Origin: Novosphingobium sp. Fuku2-ISO-50
GTDB lineage: Bacteria; Pseudomonadota; Alphaproteobacteria; Sphingomonadales; Sphingomonadaceae
Direction: 5' to 3'
NCBI RefSeq assembly: GCF_001519055.1
Contig: NZ_KQ954288.1
Coordinates: forward strand, 186,001-250,000
DNA length: 64,000 nt
How positions within the stretch are numbered: position 1 is the stretch's first letter; every line of letters begins with the position of its first letter. A program made the translations under genes and the position numbers. Shown here piece after piece: positions 34,717 to 45,229 of the stretch. A model generated the notes under the pieces. The model did no database searches. It was not told where the DNA came from and saw nothing but the letters and a program-made list of their open reading frames with translations.

Positions 34717-37296
34717 TTACTCCACGTCGAAGGTCAGCGCGCCGTCGCCTTCGTCGATGTGAACGGCATGGCCGTCCGGCACTTCGCCGGCGAGCAGCTT
34801 TTCGGCCAGCGGATCCTGAATATAGCGCTGCACCGCGCGTTTGAGCGGGCGGGCGCCATAGACCGGGTCATAGCCCACCCGGCCCAGCCAGCGCTTGGCC
34901 GCGTCGGAGAGGTCGAGCGTGATCTTGCGATCCTTGAGCAAGGCGGCAACGCGCGCCACCTGCAGCTCGACGATCGGCGCCATGTGCTGCTGCCCCAGCC
35001 GATGGAACAGGATGATCTCGTCCAGCCGGTTAAGGAATTCGGGGCGGAAATGGGCGCGCACGATGTCCATGACTTGCGGTTCGACGCTCGCCACATCCTG
35101 CCCTTCGTCCAGATTGGCCAGATACTGGCTGCCCAGATTGCTGGTCAGGATGATCAGCGTGTTGGTAAAGTCGACCACGCGACCCTGCCCGTCGGTCAGG
35201 CGCCCGTCGTCGAGCACCTGCAACAGCACGTTGAACACATCGCTGTGCGCCTTTTCCACTTCGTCGAAAAGCACGACCTGATAGGGTCGACGCCGCACTG
35301 CCTCGGTCAGCACACCGCCCTCGTCATAGCCGACATAGCCCGGAGGCGCGCCGATCAACCGGCTGACGCTGTGCTTTTCCATGAATTCCGACATGTCGAT
35401 GCGGACCATGGCGTTATCATCGTCGAACATGAATCCGGCGAGCGCCTTGGTCAGCTCGGTCTTGCCGACGCCGGTGGGCCCGAGGAACAGAAAACTGCCC
35501 AAAGGCCGGTTGGGATCCTGCAACCCCGCCCGTGCGCGTCGCACCGCCTTGGACACAGCCGTCACGGCCTGGGTCTGGCCGATCACGCGCTTGCCCAGCG
35601 CTTCTTCCATGTGCAGCAGCTTTTCGCGCTCGCCAGACAGCATCCGGTCGACCGGAATCCCGGTCCAGCGGCTGACCACGCCGGCGATATCGTCGGCCGT
35701 CACTTCCTCGCGCAGCAGCGCGTTCTGCGACTGGCTTTGCGCATCGGCCAATTGCCGTTCGAGCTCGGGAATGCGGCCATAGGCCAGTTCCCCGGCGCGA
35801 CCGAGATCGCCCTGACGCTGCGCCTGTTCCAGTTCGCTGCGCGCGGTGTCGAGCGCTTCCTTGATCTTGCCTTCGGCGGCGATCTTGTCGCGTTCGTTCT
35901 GCCAGCGGGTGGTCAGCTCGCTCGATTGCTGTTCGAGATTGGCCAGTTCCTCACGCAAAGCAACGAGCCGCTCTTTCGATGCGGCATCGGTTTCCTTGGC
36001 GAGCGCCATTTCCTCGATCTTGAGCTGGATAATCCGGCGATCGAGGTTTTCGATTTCCTCGGGCTTGCTTTCCACTTCCATGCGGATGCGGCTCGCCGCC
36101 TCGTCCATCAGGTCGATCGCCTTGTCGGGCAAGAAGCGGTCGGCGATATAGCGGTTGGACAGCGTCGCCGCGGCCACGATCGCAGCATCGGCGATGCGCA
36201 CGCCATGGTGCAGCTCGTACTTTTCCTTGATCCCGCGCAGGATCGAGATGGTGTCCTCGACAGTCGGTTCGCCGACGAACACCGGCTGAAACCGCCGCTG
36301 CAAGGCGGGGTCTTTTTCGACGTATTTCTGATATTCGTCGAGCGTGGTCGCGCCGATGCAGTGCAGCTCGCCGCGCGCCAGAGCAGGCTTGAGCAAGTTC
36401 GAGGCGTCCATCGCGCCTTCGGTCTTGCCCGCGCCGATCAGCGTGTGCATCTCGTCGATGAACAGGATGATCTCGCCCTCGGCGCCTTTGACTTCGTCGA
36501 GCACGGCTTTCAACCGTTCCTCGAATTCGCCGCGATACTTCGCCCCCGCGATCAGCGAACCCATGTCGAGCGCCATCAAGCGGCGATTGCGCAAGGATTC
36601 GGGCACGTCGCCATTGGCGATACGCAGCGCAAGGCCTTCGGCGATGGCAGTCTTGCCGACGCCGGGTTCGCCGATCAGCGCCGGGTTGTTCTTGGTCCGC
36701 CGGGCCAGGATCTGGATGGTGCGGCGGATTTCCTCGTCGCGACCGATCACCGGGTCGAGCTTGCCCTCGCGCGCTGCTTCGGTCAGATCGCGGGCGTATT
36801 TCTTCATCGCGTCATAGGCGTTTTCCGCGCCAGCACTGTCGGCATTGCGCCCGCCGCGCAGCGCCGAAATCGCCGCTTCGAGCGCAGACGCATTGACATT
36901 GGCAGCCTTCAACGCTGCGCCCGCCCCCGTCGTCGTGGCAAGCGTCAGCGCGACCAGAATGCGTTCGACGGTGACATAGCTGTCGCCCGACTTCGTCGCG
37001 ATCTGTTCGGCCTGATCAAGCAAGCGCACGGTATCGTTGTCGAGCCCGGGCGAGCTTTGCGCGCCGGACCCGCTGACTGCGGCAATCTTGCCCAAGGCAT
37101 TGTCGATCTCGGCATTGGCAATCGCCGCATTGCCCCCGGCGCGCTGGATCAGCCCGCTGGCCATGCCTTCGGGGTCTTCGAGCAACACTTTCAGGACGTG
37201 ATCGGGCGTGATGCGTTGATGATTGAGGCGGATGGCGAGCGTCTGCGCAGCCTGCAAAAAGCCTTTGGCGCGGTCGGTAAATTTTTCGAGGTTCAT
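34717..37296 (-). CDS. clpB: ATP-dependent chaperone ClpB
   Basis: 859 aa, standard length. Order: N-terminal Clp_N repeats (1-150), NBD1 with Walker [16 protein letters not shown] (about 205), the ClpB-specific coiled-coil middle domain (about 405-530, [20 protein letters not shown]), NBD2 with Walker [16 protein letters not shown] (about 607) and the arginine finger region. Works with DnaK to dissolve aggregates. AAGGAGGG lies about 10 bases before the ATG. The 5' region is AT-rich (TATATT near 37365) but has no clear sigma-32 match. Confidence 0.97.
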   Translation of the reverse strand: MNLEKFTDRAKGFLQAAQTLAIRLNHQRITPDHVLKVLLEDPEGMASGLIQRAGGNAAIANAEIDNALGKIAAVSGSGAQSSPGLDNDTVRLLDQAEQIATKSGDSYVTVERILVALTLATTTGAGAALKAANVNASALEAAISALRGGRNADSAGAENAYDAMKKYARDLTEAAREGKLDPVIGRDEEIRRTIQILARRTKNNPALIGEPGVGKTAIAEGLALRIANGDVPESLRNRRLMALDMGSLIAGAKYRGEFEERLKAVLDEVKGAEGEIILFIDEMHTLIGAGKTEGAMDASNLLKPALARGELHCIGATTLDEYQKYVEKDPALQRRFQPVFVGEPTVEDTISILRGIKEKYELHHGVRIADAAIVAAATLSNRYIADRFLPDKAIDLMDEAASRIRMEVESKPEEIENLDRRIIQLKIEEMALAKETDAASKERLVALREELANLEQQSSELTTRWQNERDKIAAEGKIKEALDTARSELEQAQRQGDLGRAGELAYGRIPELERQLADAQSQSQNALLREEVTADDIAGVVSRWTGIPVDRMLSGEREKLLHMEEALGKRVIGQTQAVTAVSKAVRRARAGLQDPNRPLGSFLFLGPTGVGKTELTKALAGFMFDDDNAMVRIDMSEFMEKHSVSRLIGAPPGYVGYDEGGVLTEAVRRRPYQVVLFDEVEKAHSDVFNVLLQVLDDGRLTDGQGRVVDFTNTLIILTSNLGSQYLANLDEGQDVASVEPQVMDIVRAHFRPEFLNRLDEIILFHRLGQQHMAPIVELQVARVAALLKDRKITLDLSDAAKRWLGRVGYDPVYGARPLKRAVQRYIQDPLAEKLLAGEVPDGHAVHIDEGDGALTFDVE

Positions 37297-37518
37297 GGGT
37301 CAGGTTCCCTCCTTTTCACGGAAGGTAGTGTTGCGTTTCAGCCACACAAGGAGGTGGATCAAATATAGCATGACAAAACCTCCATCTGTCGGCGAAGACA
37401 GCTAACGGATGGCGCTTTCGCCAAGTTTTTGGGGCAGTATCCCGGTTTACCCCCTGTTCATCGCCGATCTGGTTTGGGAAAAACCAACCTTCCCGCCGAT
37501 CCTGCACACGGAATCCCC

Positions 37519-40368
37519 ATGCGTCGCACCACCCTGCTTGCCTCTGCTCTCTCGTCCGTTTCGCTGCTGCTGGCGCCGATGGCCATGGCGCAACAGGCGC
37601 CTGCCCCGGTGGCGGATCTCGTCGCCAGGATCGACTTGCCCTATGATCGGTTTACACTGCCCAACGGGCTGACCGTGCTCGTCCATACCGACCGCAAGGC
37701 GCCGGTGGTCGCGGTTTCGGCGTGGTATGGCGTAGGGTCGAAAAACGAGCCGCACGGACGCACGGGCTTTGCGCACTTGTTCGAACATCTGATGTTCTAT
37801 GGCTCGGAGCACGTGCCGGGCAATTTCTTTGCGCCGCTGACCGAAGTCGGCGCGACCGATGCCAACGGCACGACCTGGTACGACCGCACCAACTATTTTG
37901 AGACCGTGCCGACCGGGGCGCTCGACCGCGCGCTGATGATGGAAAGCGACCGGATGGGCTGGCTCTTGCCCTCGATGACGCAGGCGCGCGTCGATGCACA
38001 GCGCGCCGTGGTCAAAAACGAAAAGCGCCAGGGCGACAACCAGCCCTTTGGCCTCGTCGGCTATGAAGAGGCCGAAACACTCTATCCCGCAGGGCACCCC
38101 TATCACCACGAAACGATCGGTTCGATGGAGGATCTCGACAAGGCCTCGCTCGACGATGTGAAAGCGTGGTTCCACGACCATTACGGGCCCGACAACGCGA
38201 TTCTCGTGCTGGCGGGCGACATCGACCTCGCCACCGCGCGCGCCAAAGTCACGCGCTGGTTTGGCGCGATCGCTCCGGGGCCCAAAGTGCAGCCGGTCGC
38301 CGCCCCCGTCGTGCCGCTTGCCGCACCGGTAGACAAGACGCTGCACGATTCGGTGGCAACGACGCGCGTGATCCGCGCCTGGGCCATCCCCGGGCTCGAC
38401 AATCCCGACTACCTGCCCTTGTCGATCGGCGCGACGATCCTTGGCGGGCTGTCGAGTTCGCGGCTCGCCGATACACTGGTCCATGGGCGCGAAATCGCGG
38501 TCGATGCCGGGGCCAGTGCCGAAATCTTTGCCCAGGCCGGACAATTCGAAGCCTCTGCCGATGTGAAGCCGGGCCAGGATGCCAAAGCGGTAGCCGACGC
38601 ACTCGACGCCGAAATCGCCCGGCTGACCGATCAGGGCCCGAGCGCCGACGAAGTCCAGCGCGCCGCCATGGCCGAAGTCAGCGGCACGATCCGCGCGCTC
38701 GAAACGGTCGGCGGCCGGTCGGGCCAGGCGCCAACGCTGGCCGAGGGTCTGCTCTATTCGGGCGATCCGGCCCATTATCGGGCAGAGCTTGACCGGATCG
38801 CGCGTCTGACGCCCGCCGATGTGCGCGCAGCCATGCAGACATGGCTGCGTCGCCCCGCGCTGCGGCTGACCATCGAGCCCGGCACGCGGAGCGAAGGCGG
38901 CGAAAATCGGGGCGGCGAAAATCGGGGCGGCGACGGGGCCCTGCCCCCGATCACCCCCGCGCCGCCCGTCCCGACAGGCCTGACAACGACCGGCCCCGAC
39001 GGTGATCGCAGCGCCTTGCCGCCGGTTGCCGAAGTCGCCCCGCTGCCGTTTCCCGCGATCGAGCGCACCACGCTGTCGAACGGCATCAAGGTCTATTTCG
39101 CGCGGCGCAGCGCGGTGCCGGTAGTATCCGTGCGCATGGCGTTCGATGCGGGCTATGCCGCCGATCCCAAAGGGCATCAGGGCACCGAAGCCTTGCTGCT
39201 GCGCCTGATGGACGAAGGCACCGAAACGCTCGACGCCTCGGCGCTGGCGCGCGCGCGCGAACGGCTCGGCGCGTCGATCAACGCACAGTCGGGGCCCGAC
39301 CAGACGGCCTTCCAACTCGATGCGCTGGTGCCCAATCTGGCCGCGTCGCTCGACTTGTTGAGCGATTTCGTGCGCCACCCCGGCTTGCGCGTGGCGGACT
39401 TTACCCGCGTCCGCGATCAGCAATTGTCGGCGATCGATGCCGAAACGCAAGATCCCGACGACGCCGCGCTGCGCGTGCTCTACCCCGCGATCTATGGCGC
39501 CGATCATCCATATGGCACCGGGCTGAGCGGCACGGGCACCAAGTCCAGCGTCGCCGGTCTGTCGCGCGACAGCCTCGCACAGTGGCACCGCGCCTGGCTG
39601 CGACCCGCCAATGCCAGCCTGTTCGTGGTCGGCGACACCACGCTCGCCGCCGTCAAGCCCCTGCTCGAAAAGAGCTTCGGGACCTGGACCCCGTCCGGCG
39701 CGCGCGCGCCGGTCAAATATTTCGACATGCCGCTGCCCAAAACGCACGAGCGCATCCTGCTGGTCGATCGCCCGGGCACGCCCCAGGCGCAGATCGCGGG
39801 CGGCGAAGTGCTCGAAGCCCGGGGCACCGACGACCTTGTCACGCTGCGCGCCGCCAACGACGTGCTCGGCGGCGATTTCCTTGCCCGCTTCACGCAGAAC
39901 CTGCGCGAAGACAAAGGCTGGTCCTATGGCAGCTATACCGCGATCGGCGAGCGCGAAAATCAGGTCGCCTTGCGCATCTATGCCCCGGTTCAGATCGACA
40001 AGACCGGGCCCGCCATCGCCGAACTGCGCAAGGAAATCGCCGAATACCTGTCGACCCGCGCGACCACGCTCGGCGAACTGCGCTTTGCCGCAGCGGGCGC
40101 CGCGCGCAAGCTGCCGGGCATGTTCGAAACTTCGGGCGCAGTGCTCGACGGGATCGCCAAGATCGTCCAGTATCACCGCCCCGACGATTACTACACCCGC
40201 CTGCCCGCCCGCTATCGTGCGATGAGCGCCCCAGATCTCGACGCGGCCGCGCGCGACAAGCTCGATCCCAAACGCATCGTGTGGGTCGTCGTCGGCGATG
40301 CGGCAAAAATCCGCCCGCAACTCAAAGCGCTCGGCCTGCCGGTCGAAGAGGTCAAACCGGCGGAGTGA
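37519..40368 (+). CDS. M16-family zinc peptidase, two-domain form
   Basis: 949 aa. Signal peptide (LLASALSSVSLLLAPMAMAQQ) then two pitrilysin-type halves. The N-terminal half has the inverted zinc motif HLFEH and a downstream Glu; the C-terminal half (about residue 510 on, LSNGIKVYFARRS) lacks it (GTEALLLRLMDE in its place), as in other fused M16 proteins where the second half is structural. Located in the periplasm. Between the halves is a Pro/Gly-rich linker with a 15-bp tandem duplication (38899-38928). Divergent from clpB. Confidence 0.93.
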   Translation: MRRTTLLASALSSVSLLLAPMAMAQQAPAPVADLVARIDLPYDRFTLPNGLTVLVHTDRKAPVVAVSAWYGVGSKNEPHGRTGFAHLFEHLMFYGSEHVPGNFFAPLTEVGATDANGTTWYDRTNYFETVPTGALDRALMMESDRMGWLLPSMTQARVDAQRAVVKNEKRQGDNQPFGLVGYEEAETLYPAGHPYHHETIGSMEDLDKASLDDVKAWFHDHYGPDNAILVLAGDIDLATARAKVTRWFGAIAPGPKVQPVAAPVVPLAAPVDKTLHDSVATTRVIRAWAIPGLDNPDYLPLSIGATILGGLSSSRLADTLVHGREIAVDAGASAEIFAQAGQFEASADVKPGQDAKAVADALDAEIARLTDQGPSADEVQRAAMAEVSGTIRALETVGGRSGQAPTLAEGLLYSGDPAHYRAELDRIARLTPADVRAAMQTWLRRPALRLTIEPGTRSEGGENRGGENRGGDGALPPITPAPPVPTGLTTTGPDGDRSALPPVAEVAPLPFPAIERTTLSNGIKVYFARRSAVPVVSVRMAFDAGYAADPKGHQGTEALLLRLMDEGTETLDASALARARERLGASINAQSGPDQTAFQLDALVPNLAASLDLLSDFVRHPGLRVADFTRVRDQQLSAIDAETQDPDDAALRVLYPAIYGADHPYGTGLSGTGTKSSVAGLSRDSLAQWHRAWLRPANASLFVVGDTTLAAVKPLLEKSFGTWTPSGARAPVKYFDMPLPKTHERILLVDRPGTPQAQIAGGEVLEARGTDDLVTLRAANDVLGGDFLARFTQNLREDKGWSYGSYTAIGERENQVALRIYAPVQIDKTGPAIAELRKEIAEYLSTRATTLGELRFAAAGAARKLPGMFETSGAVLDGIAKIVQYHRPDDYYTRLPARYRAMSAPDLDAAARDKLDPKRIVWVVVGDAAKIRPQLKALGLPVEEVKPAE
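38899..38928 (+). repeat. Perfect 15-bp tandem duplication in the M16 linker
   Basis: GGCGAAAATCGGGGC occurs twice in a row, with a third partial copy starting at 38929 (GGCGAC). In frame, it encodes the pentapeptide GENRG twice, in the linker between the two M16 halves, so it does not affect a folded core. Confidence 0.9.
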
Positions 40369-40385
40369 GCGGGTCAGCATAACGG

Positions 40386-40417
40386 CTGCGCTGTTTCAAA
40401 CAGCGCAGAAAAATTTT
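40386..40417 (+). terminator. Palindrome after the M16 gene, probable terminator
   Basis: CTGCGCTGTTT (40386-40396) and AAACAGCGCAG (40398-40408) are perfectly complementary. Then AAAAATTTT follows. It lies 18 bases after the stop of the M16 gene; the T-run is short and begins five bases past the stem, so strength is uncertain. Confidence 0.5.
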
Positions 40418-40432
40418 GCATCCCTAACGCGC

Positions 40433-40544
40433 CCGCTCATCCTGAGCCCGTCGAAGGATGCGCGCTGAGGTCAGCCCAGCGCATTTGCCACAGCGCCCGG
40501 AGCGGACAGCAGCGCGTGTCCTTCGACGGGCTCAGGATGAGCGG
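40433..40544. repeat. 26-bp inverted repeat pair (TGAGCCCGTCGAAGG family)
   Basis: Arms 40433-40458 and 40519-40544 are perfect reverse complements over 26 bases (core CATCCTGAGCCCGTCGAAGG), with further partial complementarity inwards; the loop is 60 bases. This sequence family is, from memory, a common interspersed repeat of sphingomonads. It lies between the convergent ends of the M16 peptidase and gatB. Confidence 0.85.
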
Positions 40545-40584
40545 ATATACTTACGAACCAATATCTTGTGGCGTATTGACCTAA

Positions 40585-42075
40585 TCAGCCGAGCTTGGCC
40601 TTCAGCACCTGGTTGACCAGTTGCGGATTGCCCTTGCCCTGCATGGCTTTCATCGTCTGGCCGACGAAAAAGCCGAACAGGGCTTCCTTGCCGCCGCGAT
40701 ATTGCGCGACTTTGTCGGCGTTGGCGGCCAGCACGGCGTCGACCGCCGCTTCGATGGCGCCGGTATCCGATGTCTGCTTGAGGCCTTCGCGTTCGACGAT
40801 CACGCCGGGCGCGTCGCCGGTTTCGAGCATCTTTTCGAGCACCTGCTTGGCGATCGAGCCCGAAATCGTGCCGTCGCCGATCAGGGCCAGCAATTCGGCG
40901 CCCGCTTCGGGGCTGACCGGGCTATCGCCCAAAGTCCTGCCCAGCTTGTTGAGCGCGCCGAACAGTTCGCTGGTCAGCCAGTTCGACGCCGCGCGCGCGA
41001 CATCGCTTTCCGACTTGCCCTGCCGCGTTGCGCTGTCGGTCAACAGGCGTTCGAACCACCGTGCGGTATCGGCATCGGCGGTCAGCACGCCCGCGTTATA
41101 GGGCGACAGGCCCAGCGCGGTTTCATAGCGATGACGCTTGGCATCGGGCAGTTCGGGCAGGCTCGCGCGGCATTCCTCGACGAACGCATCATCGAGTTCG
41201 AGCGGCAACAAGTCCGGATCGGGGAAATAGCGATAGTCGTGCGCGTCTTCCTTGCTGCGCATCGACCGCGTCGTGCCGGTGTCGGGATCGAACAGGCGGG
41301 TTTCCTGGACGATTTTGCCCCCGCTTTCGAGCACGTCGACCTGACGGTTCGCTTCGTGTTCGACCGTCGCCATGACAAAGCGCACCGAATTGACGTTCTT
41401 CGTCTCGGTCCGCGTGCCCAGCTCTTCGCCCGGACGGCGCACCGAGACATTGACGTCGGCGCGCATCGAGCCCTGATCCATGTTGCCGTCGCACGATCCG
41501 ACATAGCGCAGGATCGTGCGCAGCTTGGCCAGATAGGCGCCCGCTTCGGCGGGGCTGCGCATATCGGGGCGGCTGACGATTTCCATCAGCGCCACGCCCG
41601 AACGGTTGAGATCGACATAGCTCATCGTCGGGTGCTGATCGTGCATCAGCTTGCCCGCATCCTGTTCGACGTGGATGCGCTCGACGCCGATCACTTTGGT
41701 CACATCGGGATGCTTGTCATCGGGCACGATCTCGATCGCGCCTTCGCCGACCAGCGGGTGATAGAGCTGGCTGATCTGATAGCCCTGCGGCAAATCGGCA
41801 TAGAAATAGTTCTTGCGATCGAACCGCGACCATTTGTTGATCACGGCGCCGATCGCCAGCCCGGTGCGCACCGCCTGACGGATGCATTCGCGATTGGGCA
41901 CCGGCAACATGCCGGGCATGGCCGCATCGACCAGGCTGACCTGGGTATTGGGTTCGGCCCCGAACGCGGTCGCCGCGCCCGAAAACAGCTTTGACAGCGT
42001 GCTGATCTGGGCATGGACTTCAAGCCCGATCACCACTTCCCACTCGCCGGTGGCGCCCTGAATACGATAGGTCAT
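40585..42075 (-). CDS. gatB: Asp-tRNA(Asn)/Glu-tRNA(Gln) amidotransferase subunit B
   Basis: 496 aa. Kinase/tRNA-binding subunit of GatCAB: N-terminal [20 protein letters not shown], zinc/tRNA-cradle region and the C-terminal YqeY-like helical domain ending [13 protein letters not shown]. It activates the side chain of Glu or Asp on mischarged tRNA. It starts one base after the gatA stop, so tight coupling is implied. Confidence 0.97.
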   Translation of the reverse strand: MTYRIQGATGEWEVVIGLEVHAQISTLSKLFSGAATAFGAEPNTQVSLVDAAMPGMLPVPNRECIRQAVRTGLAIGAVINKWSRFDRKNYFYADLPQGYQISQLYHPLVGEGAIEIVPDDKHPDVTKVIGVERIHVEQDAGKLMHDQHPTMSYVDLNRSGVALMEIVSRPDMRSPAEAGAYLAKLRTILRYVGSCDGNMDQGSMRADVNVSVRRPGEELGTRTETKNVNSVRFVMATVEHEANRQVDVLESGGKIVQETRLFDPDTGTTRSMRSKEDAHDYRYFPDPDLLPLELDDAFVEECRASLPELPDAKRHRYETALGLSPYNAGVLTADADTARWFERLLTDSATRQGKSESDVARAASNWLTSELFGALNKLGRTLGDSPVSPEAGAELLALIGDGTISGSIAKQVLEKMLETGDAPGVIVEREGLKQTSDTGAIEAAVDAVLAANADKVAQYRGGKEALFGFFVGQTMKAMQGKGNPQLVNQVLKAKLG

Positions 42076-42076
42076 C

Positions 42077-43561
42077 TTACCACCACTTTGCCGGCTTGGC
42101 GGCAAACCCGGCACGCCGTTCGATGGCGAGGCCGGCGTTGAGCACGCCCTGTTCGTCGAAAGGCCGCCCGATCAGGTGCAGCCCCAAGGGAAGACCCGCC
42201 GCATCGAGCCCGGCGGGCACCGACATGGCCGGCAATCCGGCCAGCGAAGCCGGCACCGAAAACACGTCGTTGAGATACATTTCGAGCGGATCGGAGGTCT
42301 TTTCGCCCAGCGCAAACGCCGAAGTCGGCGCGGTCGGCGTCAGGATGACATCGACCTCTTTGAAGGCATTTTCGAAATCGCGCGCGATCAGCGTGCGGAC
42401 CTTTTGCGCCTGGGTGTAATAGGCGTCATAGAACCCCGCCGACAGCACATACGTTCCGATCAGGATGCGGCGCTTGACCTCCGGGCCAAACCCGGCGGCG
42501 CGAGTTGCGGCATACATGTCCTGCAAACCGGCGCCTTCGGGCAATTCACGCAAGCCATAGCGCACGCCGTCATAGCGCGCGAGGTTCGACGAAGCTTCGG
42601 CAGGCGCGATGATATAATACGTCGGCAGCGCGTAGCGGGTGTGCGGCAGGCTGATGTCGACGACTTGCGCCCCGGCATCCTTCAGCCAGGCGATCCCGTC
42701 ATCCCAGCTTTTCGCGACATCGGCATTGAGCCCGTCGAGGCGGTATTCGCGCGGAATACCGACCTTGAGGCCCTTGAGATCGTCCGAAAGCTGCGTCGAC
42801 CATTCGGGCACGGGCAGATCGAGGCTGGTCGAATCCTTGGGGTCAAACCCGGCCATCGCTTCGAGCATGATCGCGCAATCGGTGACATCGCGCGCCATCG
42901 GCCCGGCCTGATCAAGCGACGAGGCAAAGGCGACAATGCCCCAGCGGCTGCACCGGCCATAGGTCGGCTTGATCCCCGAAATCCCGGTGAACGCCGCGGG
43001 CTGACGGATCGAGCCGCCGGTGTCGGTGCCGGTTGCCGCCGCCGCGATGCGCGCCGCGACCGCCGACGACGATCCGCCCGACGATCCGCCCGGTGCGCGC
43101 GCGGCGGTGTCGCCCGTCGCGCGCCAGGGCGAGATCACGTTGCCGAAAGCGCTCGTCTCGTTCGACGATCCCATCGCGAACTGATCGAGATTGAGCTTGC
43201 CCAGCATGCCCGCGCCCGCATCCCACAGCTTTTGGCTGACGGCCGATTCGTATGGCGGGATGAAACCTTCGAGGATGTGGCTCGCGGCAGTGGTCTGCAC
43301 GCCCTCGGTCGCAAACAAGTCCTTCATGCCGATCGGCACGCCGGCCAGCTTGCCCAGCGGCTGCCCGCTGCTGCGCGCAGCATCGACTTTTGCCGCCGCC
43401 GCCAAAGCGTGGTCGGGCGTGGTGACGATAAAGGCGTTGAGCGCAGGATTGGCCTCGGCCACGGCAGCGTTGAACGCGCCCGCCACTTCGGTTGCGGTAA
43501 AATCGCCTTTGGCAACGCCGTCGCGGATCGCCGCGATGCCCAGTTCTGTCAGTTCGCTCAT
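42077..43561 (-). CDS. gatA: Asp-tRNA(Asn)/Glu-tRNA(Gln) amidotransferase subunit A
   Basis: 494 aa. Glutaminase subunit: catalytic Lys in [10 protein letters not shown], the Gly/Ser-rich signature [15 protein letters not shown] and the acylated Ser in [11 protein letters not shown]. It provides ammonia to GatB through an internal channel. One base separates it from both gatC and gatB, giving the gene order gatC-gatA-gatB. Confidence 0.97.
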   Translation of the reverse strand: MSELTELGIAAIRDGVAKGDFTATEVAGAFNAAVAEANPALNAFIVTTPDHALAAAAKVDAARSSGQPLGKLAGVPIGMKDLFATEGVQTTAASHILEGFIPPYESAVSQKLWDAGAGMLGKLNLDQFAMGSSNETSAFGNVISPWRATGDTAARAPGGSSGGSSSAVAARIAAAATGTDTGGSIRQPAAFTGISGIKPTYGRCSRWGIVAFASSLDQAGPMARDVTDCAIMLEAMAGFDPKDSTSLDLPVPEWSTQLSDDLKGLKVGIPREYRLDGLNADVAKSWDDGIAWLKDAGAQVVDISLPHTRYALPTYYIIAPAEASSNLARYDGVRYGLRELPEGAGLQDMYAATRAAGFGPEVKRRILIGTYVLSAGFYDAYYTQAQKVRTLIARDFENAFKEVDVILTPTAPTSAFALGEKTSDPLEMYLNDVFSVPASLAGLPAMSVPAGLDAAGLPLGLHLIGRPFDEQGVLNAGLAIERRAGFAAKPAKWW

Positions 43562-43562
43562 C

Positions 43563-43865
43563 TTATTCGATCACCTTGGGCACGCCGAAAAAGCCGTGTT
43601 CGGGCGCGGGGGCATTGGCCAGCACTTTGTCACGGATGTCGCCGCCGGTCAGCGGGTCGGCCCCGACCACGTCGGCGCGCAGGCGCAAATGGTTGGGAAT
43701 GACGGCTGTCATCGGCTCGACGCCGGTCACGTCGACTTCACCCAATTGCTCGACCCAGGCAAGAATGCCGTTCAATTCGGGCACCATGGCCGAAACCTCG
43801 GCCTCGGTCACCTTGATGCGGGCAAGCGTGGCGATCTTGGCCACGTCGGCGGGGGCGACAGACAT
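43563..43865 (-). CDS. gatC: Asp-tRNA(Asn)/Glu-tRNA(Gln) amidotransferase subunit C
   Basis: 100 aa. Small scaffold subunit wrapped around GatA-Gat[19 protein letters not shown] at the N-terminus and the C-terminal [12 protein letters not shown] that is almost universal in GatC. The start at 43865 has AAGGGAAAGG upstream. Confidence 0.95.
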   Translation of the reverse strand: MSVAPADVAKIATLARIKVTEAEVSAMVPELNGILAWVEQLGEVDVTGVEPMTAVIPNHLRLRADVVGADPLTGGDIRDKVLANAPAPEHGFFGVPKVIE

Positions 43866-43990
43866 GCCTTTCCCTTCCTCAAATGTTGAATACCGCAAAA
43901 ACGGCTGCGACCGCGCTACACCGGCGCGGGCGACGCTTCAAGCGGGGGGCATCCCGGCCGCACATGCAGCCGGGAGCATGATCCGCGCGA

Positions 43991-44551
43991 TCAGTGCGCG
44001 GCAGGCGCCGCATCACCGCCGGGCGCAGCGGCCCCGGCTCCGGCTCCGCCCCGCATCTGCTGTTGCAACTGCTGCATCATCATGCGCTGGCGCATGACGT
44101 CGGCGGCGCTCTTGTAATCGATCAGATCGATGTCGAACACGAGGTCGCTGTTGGCGGGAATCGAGACTTCGCCGGTCATCTGGTTACGCTGTTCCTGCGC
44201 GCCATAGGCCAACCGCGCCGGGATAAAGACGTGGTACTTGCCGCCCTTCTGCATCTGCTGCAGCGCCTTGGAAAAGCCGGGGATCACGCCCTGCACCGGA
44301 ATCGGCACATGCTCGCCGCGGTCGAATTCCTTGCCGTTGGCCAGATGCCCGACATAGTTGACCAGCACATAGTCAGACGCGGTCGGCGCTGCGCCGGCCC
44401 CGGCCTTGACCGTATCGACCTCGAGCCCCTTTTGGCGGGATTCATAAGCCACCGCCCCGCCGAGCGCGACAGCGAGAACAATGCCGATCCACAGCTTGCC
44501 GAGCGAGCCCTTGGCAATGGGCTGAAGCGCAACGCGGGTGATTTCCGTCAT
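43991..44551 (-). CDS. FKBP-type peptidyl-prolyl isomerase, membrane-anchored
   Basis: 186 aa. A transmembrane anchor (about 19-36, LWIGIVLAVALGGAVAY) precedes an FKBP domain (about 55-145: LVNYVGHLANGKEFDR, VIPGFSKALQQMQKGGKY, AYGAQEQ). The C-terminus is rich in Met, Gln, Gly and Ala and flexible. It likely helps protein folding in the periplasm. AAGGGG precedes the ATG at 44551. It is downstream of rpsU, behind a terminator-like hairpin. Confidence 0.9.
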   Translation of the reverse strand: MTEITRVALQPIAKGSLGKLWIGIVLAVALGGAVAYESRQKGLEVDTVKAGAGAAPTASDYVLVNYVGHLANGKEFDRGEHVPIPVQGVIPGFSKALQQMQKGGKYHVFIPARLAYGAQEQRNQMTGEVSIPANSDLVFDIDLIDYKSAADVMRQRMMMQQLQQQMRGGAGAGAAAPGGDAAPAAH

Positions 44552-44635
44552 GATGACCCCTTGTTTGGGTTGATCGATAAGTCGGCACCGATTCGCCGGA
44601 TCGATCCAGGCCACAGCAAACAGGCCGACCGGACA

Positions 44636-44664
44636 AGCGAAAGGGCGCCGCGATAACGGCGCCC
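44636..44664 (-). terminator. Terminator-like hairpin between rpsU and the FKBP gene
   Basis: GGGCGCCG (44643-44650) and CGGCGCCC (44657-44664) form an 8-bp perfect stem with loop CGATAA. On the minus strand the tail is TTTCGCTTGT. It probably ends the rpsU transcript, with the FKBP gene having its own promoter in the 90 bases that follow. Confidence 0.5.
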
Positions 44665-44764
44665 TCTTGGCCCAGCACGGGCGCGGTCGCAAGCCTCTAG
44701 TTGAGGTTTGGCCGGTCAATAAGGAGGGGTTGCCCTCTCCTTAACAGACCGCGCCGACCTCGGC

Positions 44765-44971
44765 TTACTTGCCGCCGTCGCGTTCCACGCGCTTGCGCTC
44801 GAGCTTGCGAGCACGACGAACGGCCGCAGCCTTTTCGCGAGCGCGCTTTTCCGAGGGCTTTTCGTAGTGACGGCGCAGCTTCATCTCACGGTACACGCCT
44901 TCACGCTGCAGCTTCTTCTTGAGAGCGCGGAGAGCCTGATCGACATTGTTGTCCCGGACGAGAATCTGCAT
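44765..44971 (-). CDS. rpsU: 30S ribosomal protein S21
   Basis: 68 aa. [18 protein letters not shown] then [20 protein letters not shown] is the S21 pattern, with a basic tail. S21 aids initiation by stabilising mRNA-anti-Shine-Dalgarno pairing. GAGGTGG precedes the ATG, followed by a run of seven U. The leader contains a terminator-like hairpin (45071-45104). Confidence 0.96.
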   Translation of the reverse strand: MQILVRDNNVDQALRALKKKLQREGVYREMKLRRHYEKPSEKRAREKAAAVRRARKLERKRVERDGGK

Positions 44972-45070
44972 AAAAAAAGCCACCTCACGGTTATGACAGG
45001 CCAGAACCCCGTCTGCCGCACGCGACCAGCGCCACGCGGACCAAGGCGGGGGAACACCCATAGAATAGCA

Positions 45071-45104
45071 AAACAAAAAGGGCCGATTCCCAATCGGGAT
45101 CGGC
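45071..45104 (-). terminator. Terminator-like hairpin and U-tract in the rpsU leader
   Basis: On the minus strand GCCGATCCC-GATT-GGGAATCGGC forms a 9-bp stem with one bulged base (plus-strand arms 82-91 and 96-104 of the 45000s). It is followed by CCTTTTTGTTTTG. It is 100 bases upstream of the rpsU start and there is no minus-strand gene above it, so it may end a small RNA or act as an attenuator of rpsU. Confidence 0.5.
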
Positions 45105-45229
45105 ACTTGATCTGGCGCCCCTATCACTTTGCCCCACCCGACGCAAGCGCGCGAAAGGCCAAGATGCGCGGATTCGCCGGATCAGAAATCAGATTACCAC
45201 TTTTGCGCGTCTTGCTCTATGGAGCCGCG

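Noticed and set aside
34681..37368. 895-codon plus-strand frame opposite clpB
   Set aside because: Shadow of clpB; the minus strand holds all ClpB motifs at the correct spacing.
37297..37410. Sigma-32 promoter upstream of clpB
   Set aside because: An AT-rich TATATT stretch exists, but no CTTGAA-type -35 at a fitting distance could be found, so I do not list it.
37447..40380. 977-codon minus-strand frame opposite the M16 peptidase
   Set aside because: Shadow; no signal peptide, motif or start signal, whereas the plus strand has HxxEH and a signal peptide.
45180..45229. Fluoride riboswitch upstream of crcB
   Set aside because: The short interval lacks the conserved fluoride aptamer elements; only a GGAG ribosome-binding site is present.
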